From positions 186,001 through 250,000 of the forward strand of contig NZ_CANMUA010000003.1 in assembly GCF_947500995.1 (NCBI RefSeq): 64,000 nt of DNA, given 5' to 3'. Under the pieces are notes generated by a model that saw only the letters and a list, made by a program, of their open reading frames with translations, had not been told where the DNA came from and did not search any database. Made by a program: the position numbers and the translations under genes. Source of the DNA: an uncultured Serinicoccus sp. (GTDB lineage Bacteria; Actinomycetota; Actinomycetes; Actinomycetales; Dermatophilaceae). Below are positions 1-8,184 of the stretch, piece by piece (position 1 is the stretch's first letter; each line of letters begins with the position of its first letter).

Positions 1-1
1 C

Positions 2-490
2 CCGGTGCTGGACCGCGACGACGCAGGTCGCTGGCGCCTGGGCCCGGAGGTCCACGTCGACTGGCTGGAGCTGACGGCCCTGGCCGGGCGGCGCCACACA
101 CCGCCGCGCGAGCTCGCGGAGGTCCTCGACCAGGCCCGCGGACCAGCCTTCTCCGGCACCCCCGGCACCCGCTACGGCTGGCTGGCCTTCCACCAGGCGG
201 CCCGGGACGCCCGCGTCGTCATCACCGCCGTGGCCCGGCACACCGCCTCGGCGCTCGCCGGCTCCGGCGACCGTCCGGCCGCCGAGCGGGCCCTGCGGGA
301 CGGCCTGACCCTCGTGCCGCAGGCCCAGGCCCTGTGGCGCGACCTGCTGCGTCTCCTCGGCGGGTCGGACCCCGACCACGCGGCCGGGGTGACCAGGGAG
401 ATGACGGCCGCGCTGGGCGACGCCGCCCTGGAGCCGGAGACCGTGTCCCTCGTTCAGCACCTCAGCCCGGACCTGCGCGAGCTCGGGTGA
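2..490 (+). CDS. C-terminal part of a BTAD-type (bacterial transcriptional activator domain) protein, cut by window edge
   Basis: The reading frame is already open at the window edge, so this is the 3' end of a longer gene; the GTG at position 5 is probably an internal Val. The visible ~162 residues begin in a stretch of the type 'GRWRLGPEVHVDW', which in BTAD proteins lies between the winged-helix part and the TPR-like helical bundle. They continue with Ala/Leu-rich helices, including repeated helix pairs around 'GDRPAAERALRDGLTLVP'. Such domains occur in actinobacterial SARP regulators and in large LysM/BTAD membrane proteins encoded beside type VII-like ATPases. Only 4 nt separate its stop from the next gene, so the two are co-transcribed. 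Which full-length protein it belongs to cannot be seen here. Confidence 0.6.
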   Translation, partial: PVLDRDDAGRWRLGPEVHVDWLELTALAGRRHTPPRELAEVLDQARGPAFSGTPGTRYGWLAFHQAARDARVVITAVARHTASALAGSGDRPAAERALRDGLTLVPQAQALWRDLLRLLGGSDPDHAAGVTREMTAALGDAALEPETVSLVQHLSPDLRELG

Positions 491-494
491 GCCG

Positions 495-3400
495 GTGCGG
501 CTGCTGATCACGGCGATCGCCGCGGCCGAGGGCCCCTCGGACCCGCTGGACCTCGTCGTCGACACCGAGGACGACGCCACCGTCGGCGACCTCGCCCTCG
601 CCCTGGCCCGCCGGGTGTCCGACGCCACCGCACGCCGGCGCCCGCTCGCCGCCATGGGGGCGGGCGGGGGTGCCGAGGCCCAGGTCCCGCAGCTGCGCGT
701 CGTGCGGAGCGAGGACGGACCCTCCTCGGCCCCGGTCGCGGTCGCCGACCGGGAGCGCGAGGCCGTGACCCCGCCCCCGCTCTACGTGGGTGACCGGCGG
801 CTCGACCCGGGTATGCCGCTGGCCGCGAGCCCGGTCCGCCACGGCTCCGTGGTCGGCGTCGGCGGGTCGGTGGGCGACCTGCTGGCCGAGCCGCGGGGGG
901 TGGTGGAGGTCCGGATCTCCTCCGGTCCCGGGGCGGGCACGGTGGCCCGGCTCAGCACCGGGGAGCACGTGGTCGGCAGCACGGTGCACGCCGCGGTGGC
1001 CATGCCCCCGGTGGGTCTGCCCGAGGTCTGCCTCACCGTGCAGGTGCGGCCCGACGGCACCGTCGTCCTCGACCCGGACCCGGACCTGCTGGGGGTGCTG
1101 CAGCAGCCGGTGTGGCGCAGCCGCCCGTTGCCGGGCCCGATCGTGCTCGACGCCGAGGCCGAGATCCAGCAGCGCCGTGCCGGCGAGAGCACCTACAGCG
1201 AGCTGCCGCCGGGGACCCGGGTCATCGGCGCCGACGCGCCCACGCCCCTGCTGCACATCGACCGCGAGGAGGTGGCGCCGGGCCAGGTGTGGGAGCCGGG
1301 GCAGGCCCTCGTGGTGGGTCCCTGCCTGCTCGAGCTCACCGTGCCGACGGCGCCCGACGCCTCGCTGTCGCTCAGCCCGCAGGGCGCCACCCTGGACTAC
1401 AACCGGCCGCCACGGCTGCTGCCCGCGGCCCGGCAGACCGAGTTCACCCTGCCCAACGAGCCGCGGCGGCCGCTGGGGCAGCAGATCCCCTGGGCCTTCA
1501 TCTTCCTGCCGGCCTTCGCGGGCCTGGCGATGTACCTCATCACCGGACGCCTCTACACGCTCATCTTCATCGCGCTGACGCCGCTCATGGCCATCTCCAA
1601 CTGGGTGAGTGGTCGGTCGCAGGAGCGCAAGCGCTACCGCAACGACTTCGCCGAGTACACCGCCCGGATGCGGAAGGTGCAGCAGAGCGCCCTCGCCGGC
1701 CTCTCCGACGAGCGGTCCGCCCGGCGACGTGACTTCGCCGACCCCGGTGAGGTGCTCATGACCGCCATCGGGCCCCGGCGACGCCTGTGGGAGCGGCGCC
1801 GCAGCGACCCGGACTGGCTGGTCGCCCGCTTCGGCACGGCCGACCAGGTGTCCTCGGTGACGGTGAAGTCCAACGCCCGGGAGGAGCACGAGGGGGACCT
1901 CGCGTGGACCGCCCCCGACGTGCCGGTCACGGTCAGCCTGCTGGAGGCCGGCGTGACCGGCCTGGCCGGTCCGGCCCGGCGCGCGGTGGGCCGGTGGGTC
2001 GTGGCCCAGCTGGCGGTCCTGCACTCACCGGTGGACCTGGACATGACCCTGCTCACCTCGGCCGACGGCGAGGCCGACTGGCACTGGACGCGGTGGCTGC
2101 CGCACCTGCGCTCCGACGACGGCGACCCCGAGCTGGCCCAGGTGGGGGTGGATGACGAGACCACGGCCCGGCGGATCGCCGAGCTGGTGGCCGAGCTCGA
2201 GCGCCGTCTCGAGCTCGCCGACTCGGGCTCGTTCTCGAGCAAGGGCGTGACCTTCCCGCCGCTGCTCGTCGTGCTCGACGGGTCCCGGCGGCTGCGCCTG
2301 CTGCCCGGCATGGTGCCGCTGCTGCAGCGCGGTCCCTCGGTCGGCATCACCTTCCTGTGCCTGGACGAGGACGAGCGGCTGCTGCCGGAGGAGTGCCGGG
2401 CCGTCGTCCAGGCCGACGAGCCGCTCATGCGGGTGACGGTGAGCGAGCAGTGGGTCATCGAGGGCGTCCGCCCTGACCTGGTCAGCCCCGCATGGGGGGA
2501 GCGGGTGGCACGGGCGGTGGCACCGGTGCGGGACGTGTCGGCCGAGGACGCCGCGGCGACGATCCCCACCTCGAGCCGCCTGCTCGACGTGCTCCGGCTC
2601 GACCCGCCCACCGCCGCCGCGGTGCAGGAGCGCTGGGTGTCGGTCGGGCGGACCACCCGGGCGGTCATCGGGGAGGGCACGGAAGGGGCCTTCGCCATCG
2701 ACATGGTCAAGGACGGTCCGCACGGCCTGGTGGCCGGCACCACGGGCTCGGGCAAGTCCGAGCTGCTGCAGACCGTCATCGCCTCGCTCGCGGTGCACAA
2801 CCGGCCCGACGAGATGACCTTCGTGCTCGTCGACTACAAGGGAGGTGCGGCCTTCAAGGACTGCAACCGCCTGCCGCACACCGTCGGGATGGTGACCGAC
2901 CTGGACGGCCACCTCACCGGTCGGGCGCTGGAGTCGCTGGGGGCCGAGCTGCGTCGTCGCGAGCACCAGCTGGCGGGTGCCGACGCCAAGGACATCGAGG
3001 ACTACCTCGCGACCCGGGGGCCCGACGACGAGCCGATGCCCCGGTTGCTCATCGTCATCGACGAGTTCGCCGCGCTCGTCGCCGAGCTCCCCGACTTCGT
3101 CACCGGGCTGGTCGACATCGCCCGGCGCGGGCGCTCCCTGGGGGTGCACCTCATCCTGGCGACGCAGCGGCCGGCCGGGGTGGTGAGCGCCGAGATCAAG
3201 TCCAACACCAATCTGCGGATCGCCCTGCGCGTGACCGACTCGGGAGACTCCCAGGACGTCATCGAGGCCCGCGACGCCGCCGAGATCTCGCAGTCGACGC
3301 CGGGGCGCGGCTACGCCCGGCTCGGCCACTCCAGCCTCATCCCCTTCCAGTCCTCCCGGGTCGGTGGGCGGCCGCGCGGGGAGGGCAGGGCCGCCGAGGT

Positions 3401-5174
3401 CGAGCTGCGGGGTATGCCGTTCGCCGAGCTCGGGGTCGCGCCGCCGCGGGCGCAGGCGGCGGAGGAGGACGTCTCGGTCGCGACCGACCTCGCGGCCCTC
3501 GTGCAGGCCTGCCAGGAGGCGAGCGAGGAGTCGGGGGTGCGCGCCCCGGCCAGCCCGTGGCTGCCGGCGCTGGACGACGTGGTCACCCTCGAGCAGCTGC
3601 TGGAGCAGTTCCCCGGTGCCGTGCCCGACGCCCGGACGATGCGCCTGCCGATCGGCGTCGTCGACCTCCCCGCGCAGCAGCGCCGGGACGTGGCGGCATA
3701 CAGCCTCGCGACCGGGTCCCACCTCGCGGTCGTCGGGGCCGCACGCACCGGACGATCCAGCGCGCTGCGGGTCCTCGCCGGGGCGGTCGCCCGGGACCTG
3801 TCGCCGGAGGACGTGCACGTCTACGGCGTGGACTGCGGCAACAACGCCCTGCTGCCGCTGCAGGCCCTCCCGCACGTGGGTGCGGTCGTCCTGCGCGACC
3901 AGACCGACCGCATGGAGCGGCTGGTCGGCCGCCTGCGCGCCCTCATCAGCGAGCGGCAGCAGCTGCTGGCGCAGGAGGGCTACGCCGACGTCGCCGAGCA
4001 GCGGGCGGCCGTGCCGCAGGAGGAGCGCCTGCCCTACGTGCTCGTGCTCTTCGACCGCTGGGAGGGCTTCTTCCAGGTCTACGACTCCCTCGACGGGGGT
4101 CGGCTGGTGGCCGCCGTCCAGCAGATCCTCCAGGAGGGTGCCGCCGTGGGGGTGCGGGTCGTCATGACCGGCGACCGCTCGGTGGTCATGGGTCGCATGG
4201 GCACGCTGCTGGACGACAAGATCATGCTGCGCATGACCGACCCCAGTGACTTCTCCAACATCGGCATGCCGGCCAAGAAGGTCCCCGAGCGGATGCCGGA
4301 GGGCCGTGGCTTCCGGGCCGACGGTCTCCGGGAGACGCAGTTCGCGCTGCTGGCCGACGACCCGGCCGGGACGGCCCAGGTGCGCGCCCTGCAGGCGCTC
4401 GGCAAGGCCGCCACGCAGCGGTATGCCGACCTGCCGCGCTCGCGTCGGCCGTTCCACGTCGACCTGCTCCCGGTCCGGTTCACCGCTCAGGAGGCGCACC
4501 GGCTGCGCGATGAGGAGCGGGCGCAAGGACTCACCGTCCCCGACACCGCGCTGGCCGTCGCCGTGGGCGGCGACACCCTGGGCCTGCGGCACCTCGACGC
4601 GGTCGAGCACGGTCCGGCCGTGCTGGTCACCGGCCCCCGCCGCAGCGGACGCTCCACCGTCCTGCGCCAGCTCGCCGACGAGGCGCTCCGGGCGCGGTGC
4701 CAGGTGGCCCTGGTCACGCCGCGCAAGAGCCCGTTGCGCGAGCTCGCCGGGTCGCCGGGGGTGCACGGGCCCTGGGACCTGGGCAGCGACCAGAGCGAGG
4801 TCACCGAGCAGCTCACCGCCCTCGTGGCAGGGGAGGAGCCCCTGGTCGTGCTCGTCGACGACACCGAGCTGGTCGGCTCGGACGGGTGGCTGGCCGAGGC
4901 CCTCGTCAAGGCCATCGAGCAGATGCGCGACTCCGACAGCATGCTCGTGGGTGCCGGCACGGCCTCGGACATGCAGAGCCACTACCGCGGCCCGTCCGCC
5001 GTGCTGAAGAAGGCGGGCACCGGTGTCCTGCTCAACCCGCAGTCCAGCGCGGACGCCGACCTCTTCGGGGCCCGCCTCAACAGGTCGGCCTACGGGCAGT
5101 CCCTGCCCCCGGGTGGCGGCTACCTCGTCCTGGCCGGCCAGGCGGAGCGGGTGCAGGTGGTCTGGCCCGGCTGA
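495..5174 (+). CDS. EccC/EssC-like FtsK-SpoIIIE ATPase of a type VII-like (WXG100) secretion system
   Basis: This 1559-residue membrane ATPase is the motor type that exports WXG100 substrates. Order of parts: an N-terminal ubiquitin-like/FHA-like region (residues about 1-300), two adjacent membrane helices (about 331-371), then three FtsK/SpoIIIE ATPase domains. Domain 1 has an intact Walker A, GTTGSGKS at 748-755 with Lys754, the FtsK signature VDYKGGAAF, and a Walker B LLIVIDEF near 850. Domains 2 (GAARTGRSS, near 1080) and 3 (GPRRSGRST, near 1380) carry Arg in place of the P-loop Lys, so they probably do not hydrolyse ATP and may act in substrate recognition or gating, as known for EccC/EssC. 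The N-terminal FHA-like part resembles Firmicute EssC more than mycobacterial EccCa/Cb. The start is GTG at 495, directly after the upstream gene. No eccB, eccD, eccE or mycosin gene is visible in the window. Confidence 0.88.
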   Translation: MRLLITAIAAAEGPSDPLDLVVDTEDDATVGDLALALARRVSDATARRRPLAAMGAGGGAEAQVPQLRVVRSEDGPSSAPVAVADREREAVTPPPLYVGDRRLDPGMPLAASPVRHGSVVGVGGSVGDLLAEPRGVVEVRISSGPGAGTVARLSTGEHVVGSTVHAAVAMPPVGLPEVCLTVQVRPDGTVVLDPDPDLLGVLQQPVWRSRPLPGPIVLDAEAEIQQRRAGESTYSELPPGTRVIGADAPTPLLHIDREEVAPGQVWEPGQALVVGPCLLELTVPTAPDASLSLSPQGATLDYNRPPRLLPAARQTEFTLPNEPRRPLGQQIPWAFIFLPAFAGLAMYLITGRLYTLIFIALTPLMAISNWVSGRSQERKRYRNDFAEYTARMRKVQQSALAGLSDERSARRRDFADPGEVLMTAIGPRRRLWERRRSDPDWLVARFGTADQVSSVTVKSNAREEHEGDLAWTAPDVPVTVSLLEAGVTGLAGPARRAVGRWVVAQLAVLHSPVDLDMTLLTSADGEADWHWTRWLPHLRSDDGDPELAQVGVDDETTARRIAELVAELERRLELADSGSFSSKGVTFPPLLVVLDGSRRLRLLPGMVPLLQRGPSVGITFLCLDEDERLLPEECRAVVQADEPLMRVTVSEQWVIEGVRPDLVSPAWGERVARAVAPVRDVSAEDAAATIPTSSRLLDVLRLDPPTAAAVQERWVSVGRTTRAVIGEGTEGAFAIDMVKDGPHGLVAGTTGSGKSELLQTVIASLAVHNRPDEMTFVLVDYKGGAAFKDCNRLPHTVGMVTDLDGHLTGRALESLGAELRRREHQLAGADAKDIEDYLATRGPDDEPMPRLLIVIDEFAALVAELPDFVTGLVDIARRGRSLGVHLILATQRPAGVVSAEIKSNTNLRIALRVTDSGDSQDVIEARDAAEISQSTPGRGYARLGHSSLIPFQSSRVGGRPRGEGRAAEVELRGMPFAELGVAPPRAQAAEEDVSVATDLAALVQACQEASEESGVRAPASPWLPALDDVVTLEQLLEQFPGAVPDARTMRLPIGVVDLPAQQRRDVAAYSLATGSHLAVVGAARTGRSSALRVLAGAVARDLSPEDVHVYGVDCGNNALLPLQALPHVGAVVLRDQTDRMERLVGRLRALISERQQLLAQEGYADVAEQRAAVPQEERLPYVLVLFDRWEGFFQVYDSLDGGRLVAAVQQILQEGAAVGVRVVMTGDRSVVMGRMGTLLDDKIMLRMTDPSDFSNIGMPAKKVPERMPEGRGFRADGLRETQFALLADDPAGTAQVRALQALGKAATQRYADLPRSRRPFHVDLLPVRFTAQEAHRLRDEERAQGLTVPDTALAVAVGGDTLGLRHLDAVEHGPAVLVTGPRRSGRSTVLRQLADEALRARCQVALVTPRKSPLRELAGSPGVHGPWDLGSDQSEVTEQLTALVAGEEPLVVLVDDTELVGSDGWLAEALVKAIEQMRDSDSMLVGAGTASDMQSHYRGPSAVLKKAGTGVLLNPQSSADADLFGARLNRSAYGQSLPPGGGYLVLAGQAERVQVVWPG

Positions 5175-5275
5175 GGCCGCCACCCCCGGGACAGGTGCCC
5201 TCGCCGCCCGGCGCCCGCCCCATGGGCAGGATGCTGCCGATGTCGTGCTTTGGCGCGAAGATGTCGGAGGTGGGG

Positions 5276-5304
5276 TGGACACGGCGTCCGGGTCTGCCTA
5301 GGGT
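5276..5304 (+). promoter_or_regulatory. Sigma-A-like promoter of the WXG100 gene
   Basis: TGGACA (5276-5281) and TAGGGT (5299-5304) are separated by 17 nt. This predicts a start near 5311 and an untranslated leader of about 78 nt before the WXG100 gene. It would let the substrate be expressed at a higher level than the upstream ATPase. The -10 sits in the string GGGTCTGCCTAGG, which is repeated almost exactly before the histidine kinase at 32383 and, with one change, before the ABC operon at 15529. Confidence 0.55.
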
Positions 5305-5388
5305 GAGGAACGGCCGCACCGCCGAGGGGTTTCATGGGGGATGCGGTCGGGACCATTTCCACGAACCCTCGGAAGGGGAGTACTACTC

Positions 5389-5664
5389 ATGGCCGTTGGT
5401 GGTGAACTCGCGACTCTGCGAGACCTGCACAAGACGCTCGACACCTCCGCCCTGGACATCCAGCGGGTGTCCGAGGACATCGACAAGTCGCTCAACAGCA
5501 CCGTCTGGACCGGTGCCAACTCGGAGAAGTTCAAGGACGCCTGGCAGACGTTCAAGCCGACGCTGACCCCCAAGCTGGTCGACGCGCTCAACGAGGCCAA
5601 GGAAGACATCAAGACGCAGCACAACAACCTGGCCGCCGCCACCGGCGAGTCGGACCGCATCTGA
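5389..5664 (+). CDS. WXG100 (ESAT-6-like) secreted protein
   Basis: The product has 91 residues, a typical WXG100 size, and is predicted to be a helical hairpin with the turn motif W-T-G ('VWTGANSEKF') at mid-length, where the family's WxG lies. The ATG at 5389 was chosen because it follows the purine-rich ribosome site GGAAGGGGAG by 8 nt and gives family length; an in-frame ATG at 5341 would add 16 residues of atypical sequence. It lies 0.2 kb downstream of the EccC-like ATPase, so it is its probable export substrate. A family-type C-terminal YxxxD/E export signal is not obvious: the protein ends in 'AAATGESDRI', so export may need a partner. It has its own promoter upstream and a strong hairpin downstream, forming a monocistronic unit. 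Confidence 0.88.
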   Translation: MAVGGELATLRDLHKTLDTSALDIQRVSEDIDKSLNSTVWTGANSEKFKDAWQTFKPTLTPKLVDALNEAKEDIKTQHNNLAAATGESDRI

Positions 5665-5678
5665 GTCATCCGTCGACG

Positions 5679-5709
5679 GGGCCGGGGAGCGCGAGGCGCT
5701 CCCCGGCCC
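5679..5709 (+). terminator. Strong hairpin terminator after the WXG100 gene
   Basis: A perfect 14-bp GC-only stem (GGGCCGGGGAGCGC pairing with its complement) surrounds a 3-nt GAG loop, 14 nt after the WXG100 stop codon. There is no T-run, as is usual in high-GC actinobacteria. Confidence 0.75.
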
Positions 5710-5754
5710 TCGTCGTCTGTCCGGGAGGTCGACGATGACCGTGTCTGCGTGTCT

Positions 5755-5785
5755 CTGACAGAATCGCTAGAGAACGGCATACAGT
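5755..5785 (+). promoter_or_regulatory. Promoter giving a probable leaderless transcript of the AAA+ ATPase
   Basis: CTGACA (5755-5760) lies 19 nt before TACAGT (5780-5785). The -10 ends 6 nt before the GTG start at 5792, and no Shine-Dalgarno sequence precedes that GTG, so transcription probably begins at or next to the start codon. The -10 overlaps a GGCATAC copy of the dispersed motif. Confidence 0.5.
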
Positions 5786-5791
5786 GCCATC

Positions 5792-7000
5792 GTGGATCCC
5801 ATCCGTAACCCCTACGCCCCCGGCGCCGGCCAGCGCCCACCCGAGCTCGCCGGCCGGGACGAGCAGCTCGACCGCTTCCGCGTGGTGCTCGAGCGCATCC
5901 AGCGCGGCCGCCCCGAACGCTCCATGGTGCTCACCGGGCTGCGCGGCGTCGGCAAGACCGTGCTCCTCAACGCGCTGCGGGGCGCCGCGGTGCGCTCCCG
6001 CTGGGGGACGGGGAAGTACGAGGCGCGTCCGGAGCAGGGCATGCGCCGGCCCATGGCGGCCGCGCTGCACGTGGCGGTGCGCGAGCTCGGGCACCCGCAG
6101 GGGGACGAGGTCGACCACGTGCTCGGCGTCATCAAGGCGTTCGCGCAGAAGGACCAGCCGGGGGCCAAGCTGCGGGACCGGTGGAACCCCGGCATCGAGG
6201 TCGCCGCGGTCACCGGGCGCGCCGACTCCGGCGACATCGAGATCGACCTCGTCGAGCTGCTCTCCGACGTGGGCGGGCTCGCGGCGGACGTCGGCAAGGG
6301 CGTCGGCGTCTTCATCGACGAGATGCAGGACCTCCAGCCCGATGACGTGTCGGCGATCTGCGCCGCCTGCCACGAGCTGAGCCAGTCGGCGCTGCCGGTC
6401 ATCGTCGTCGGCGCCGGGCTGCCCCACCTGCCCGCGGTGCTGTCGGCGAGCAAGTCCTACTCCGAGCGGCTCTTCCGCTACACCCGCATCGACCGGCTCT
6501 CCCGGGAGCAGGCCGAGCGGGCGCTGCAGCTGCCCGCGCAGGACGAGGACGCCACGTGGTCGCCGGAGGCGCTGTCGGCGATGTATGCCGCGACCGGCGG
6601 TTATCCCTACTTCCTGCAGGCCTACGGCAAGGAGGTGTGGGACCTCGCGCCGGAGTCCCCCATCACCGCCGAGGACGTGCGGGTCGCGGGCCCGGAGGCG
6701 GAGGCGGAGCTGGCGGTCGGCTTCTTCGGCAGCCGCTACGAGCGCGCGACGCCGGGGGAGCGGGAGTACCTCCGGGCGATGGCCGACCTGGCCGCGCAGC
6801 GGGTGGAGACGGGGGAGGAGATCGACGAGATCGAGTCGGTGGCGACCGCCGACATCGCCGGCCACCTGGGCCGCAAGCCGCAGTCGCTGTCGCCGCCGCG
6901 GGACGCGCTGCTCAAGAAGGGCCTCATCTACTCCGGCGAGCGCGGCCGGATCGCCTTCACGGTGCCGCACTTCGGCCGCTACCTGCGCGAGAACACCTGA
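5792..7000 (+). CDS. AAA+ ATPase of the Orc1/Cdc6-like or AAA_16 type
   Basis: The product has 402 residues. A P-loop GLRGVGKT lies near residues 49-56, preceded by the typical 'LAGRDEQLDRF' box of AAA_16/Cdc6-like ATPases. A Walker B-type VGVFIDEMQDL lies near 180, and sensor-type residues follow in 'VIVVGAGLPHLP'. A winged-helix-like C-terminal region (about 320-402) ends 'GRIAFTVPHFGRYLRE'. Such proteins occur singly in many actinobacteria, often with no known partner; a role in DNA binding or stress response is possible but not shown. It follows the type VII-like locus but has its own leaderless promoter, so a functional link is not established. Confidence 0.72.
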   Translation: MDPIRNPYAPGAGQRPPELAGRDEQLDRFRVVLERIQRGRPERSMVLTGLRGVGKTVLLNALRGAAVRSRWGTGKYEARPEQGMRRPMAAALHVAVRELGHPQGDEVDHVLGVIKAFAQKDQPGAKLRDRWNPGIEVAAVTGRADSGDIEIDLVELLSDVGGLAADVGKGVGVFIDEMQDLQPDDVSAICAACHELSQSALPVIVVGAGLPHLPAVLSASKSYSERLFRYTRIDRLSREQAERALQLPAQDEDATWSPEALSAMYAATGGYPYFLQAYGKEVWDLAPESPITAEDVRVAGPEAEAELAVGFFGSRYERATPGEREYLRAMADLAAQRVETGEEIDEIESVATADIAGHLGRKPQSLSPPRDALLKKGLIYSGERGRIAFTVPHFGRYLRENT

Positions 7001-7037
7001 GGGATCGGCCGGTGCCGCCGACACGACGGTGCCGATC

Positions 7038-7067
7038 GGCTCAGGTACGCACGTGCGCACCTGAGCC
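7038..7067. terminator. Bidirectional hairpin between convergent genes
   Basis: GGCTCAGGT pairs with ACCTGAGCC around the self-complementary core CGCACGTGCG, giving a long near-perfect palindrome. It lies between the AAA+ ATPase and the convergent aldo/keto reductase pseudogene, so it can end transcripts from both sides. Confidence 0.65.
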
Positions 7068-7120
7068 GTTCCGGACGGGCGTGTCGCCGGGACGCGGCGA
7101 CAGCCCGGCAAGCCGCATCC

Positions 7121-8053
7121 TCATCGGCCACGTTGCGGCCGCACGCGCGACCGCAACGTGCCGCGGGCCAGGGCCAGCAGGGAGCGGACGTCGCGCCGGC
7201 CGCCGTAGATGGTCATCGCGCGGTGGTCGCCGTAGTCCGCGATCGGCTCGACGCCGCGCAGCAGGTCCATGTCCTCCTCGGTGATGGTGAAGTCGACCTC
7301 CGCGTTCGCGCGCAGGTGGGCCGGGTCCGCCGACCTCGGCAGGGGGAGCAGGCCGAGCTGCAGGCAGTAGCGGATCGAGAGCTGCGGGACGCTCACGGCA
7401 TACCGCTGCGCGACCCGCGCGACCTCCTCGTTCTTCAGCAGCTCGCCGTGCGCGACGGAAGAGTGGGCCTCGACGAGGATGCCGCGGTCGCGTCAGTGCT
7501 GGATGAGGTCGTGCGGGGTGTTGCTGATGTGCGCGAGCACCTGGTTGACCATGGGCGCGACGGTGCACCCCTCGAGGATGTTGTCGACATCGGCGACCTC
7601 GAAGTTCGACAGCCCGATCGCCCGCACCGTGCCGGCCGCGAGCGCCTCCTCCAGCGCCCGCCAGACCTGCCGGTTCTCCTCGAGGTAGCGCTCCTCGCCA
7701 CCGAACCTCCGCCAGGGCGTCGGGCTGTGGACGAGCACGAGGTCCAGGTGGTCCAGCCCGGTCCGGCGCAGCGAGGCGTCGATGCCGTCCCGGGCCGCGC
7801 CGTAGGTCTTCGCCCCGGCGTCGACCTTGGTCGTGACGAAGACCTCGTCCCGGGGCACGCCGCTGCTGCGCACCGCCCTGCCCACGCCCTGCTCGTTGCG
7901 GTAGGCCGGGGCCGTGTCGACGTGCCGGTAGCCCAGGCGCAGCGCCTCGCCCACCGCCGGCACGACGGCCGTGTCGCTGACGAACCAGGTGCCGAGCCCG
8001 AGCCGGGGGATGCTGACCCCGTTGGCCAGGGTGGACGTCTCCTGCAGGATCAT
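7121..8053 (-). pseudogene. Aldo/keto reductase interrupted by one in-frame TGA
   Basis: Both halves of an AKR barrel lie in the same frame: residues 1-186 read from GTG... actually ATG at 8053 to 'HDLIQH', then TGA (codon at 7493-7495), then continuous sequence to the natural stop at 7121. The catalytic tetrad is present: Asp and Tyr in 'HVDTAPAYRNE', Lys in 'VTTKVD' and His in 'VLVHSP'. Homologues usually have Cys at the TGA position (HCRERG type), so one TGC-to-TGA change explains it. Downstream, the normally conserved 'EAYSP' reads 'EAHSS' with an uncharacteristic TCT codon, which suggests relaxed selection. Read-through as selenocysteine is the alternative; no selenocysteine genes are in this window. 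Total length without the stop would be about 310 residues. Confidence 0.75.
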
Positions 8054-8184
8054 GCGCCTCGCCTCCTCCGGGCCGCTGCGCGGTCGGCGCGGACGGGTCT
8101 ACTCTTCCTCATGCCGCCGCGCGCCGTCGGTCGGAGCGACCGGCGCCCAGCGGCATCCTCGGGCGGCACGGCGAAGGGACCGGT

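Noticed and set aside
5341-5388. Upstream ATG at 5341 as the WXG100 start
   Set aside because: It would add 16 residues atypical for the family, and the ribosome site fits 5389 better.
7493-7495. Selenocysteine codon in the aldo/keto reductase
   Set aside because: Kept only as an alternative: neighbouring residues also show decay, and no supporting genes are visible.
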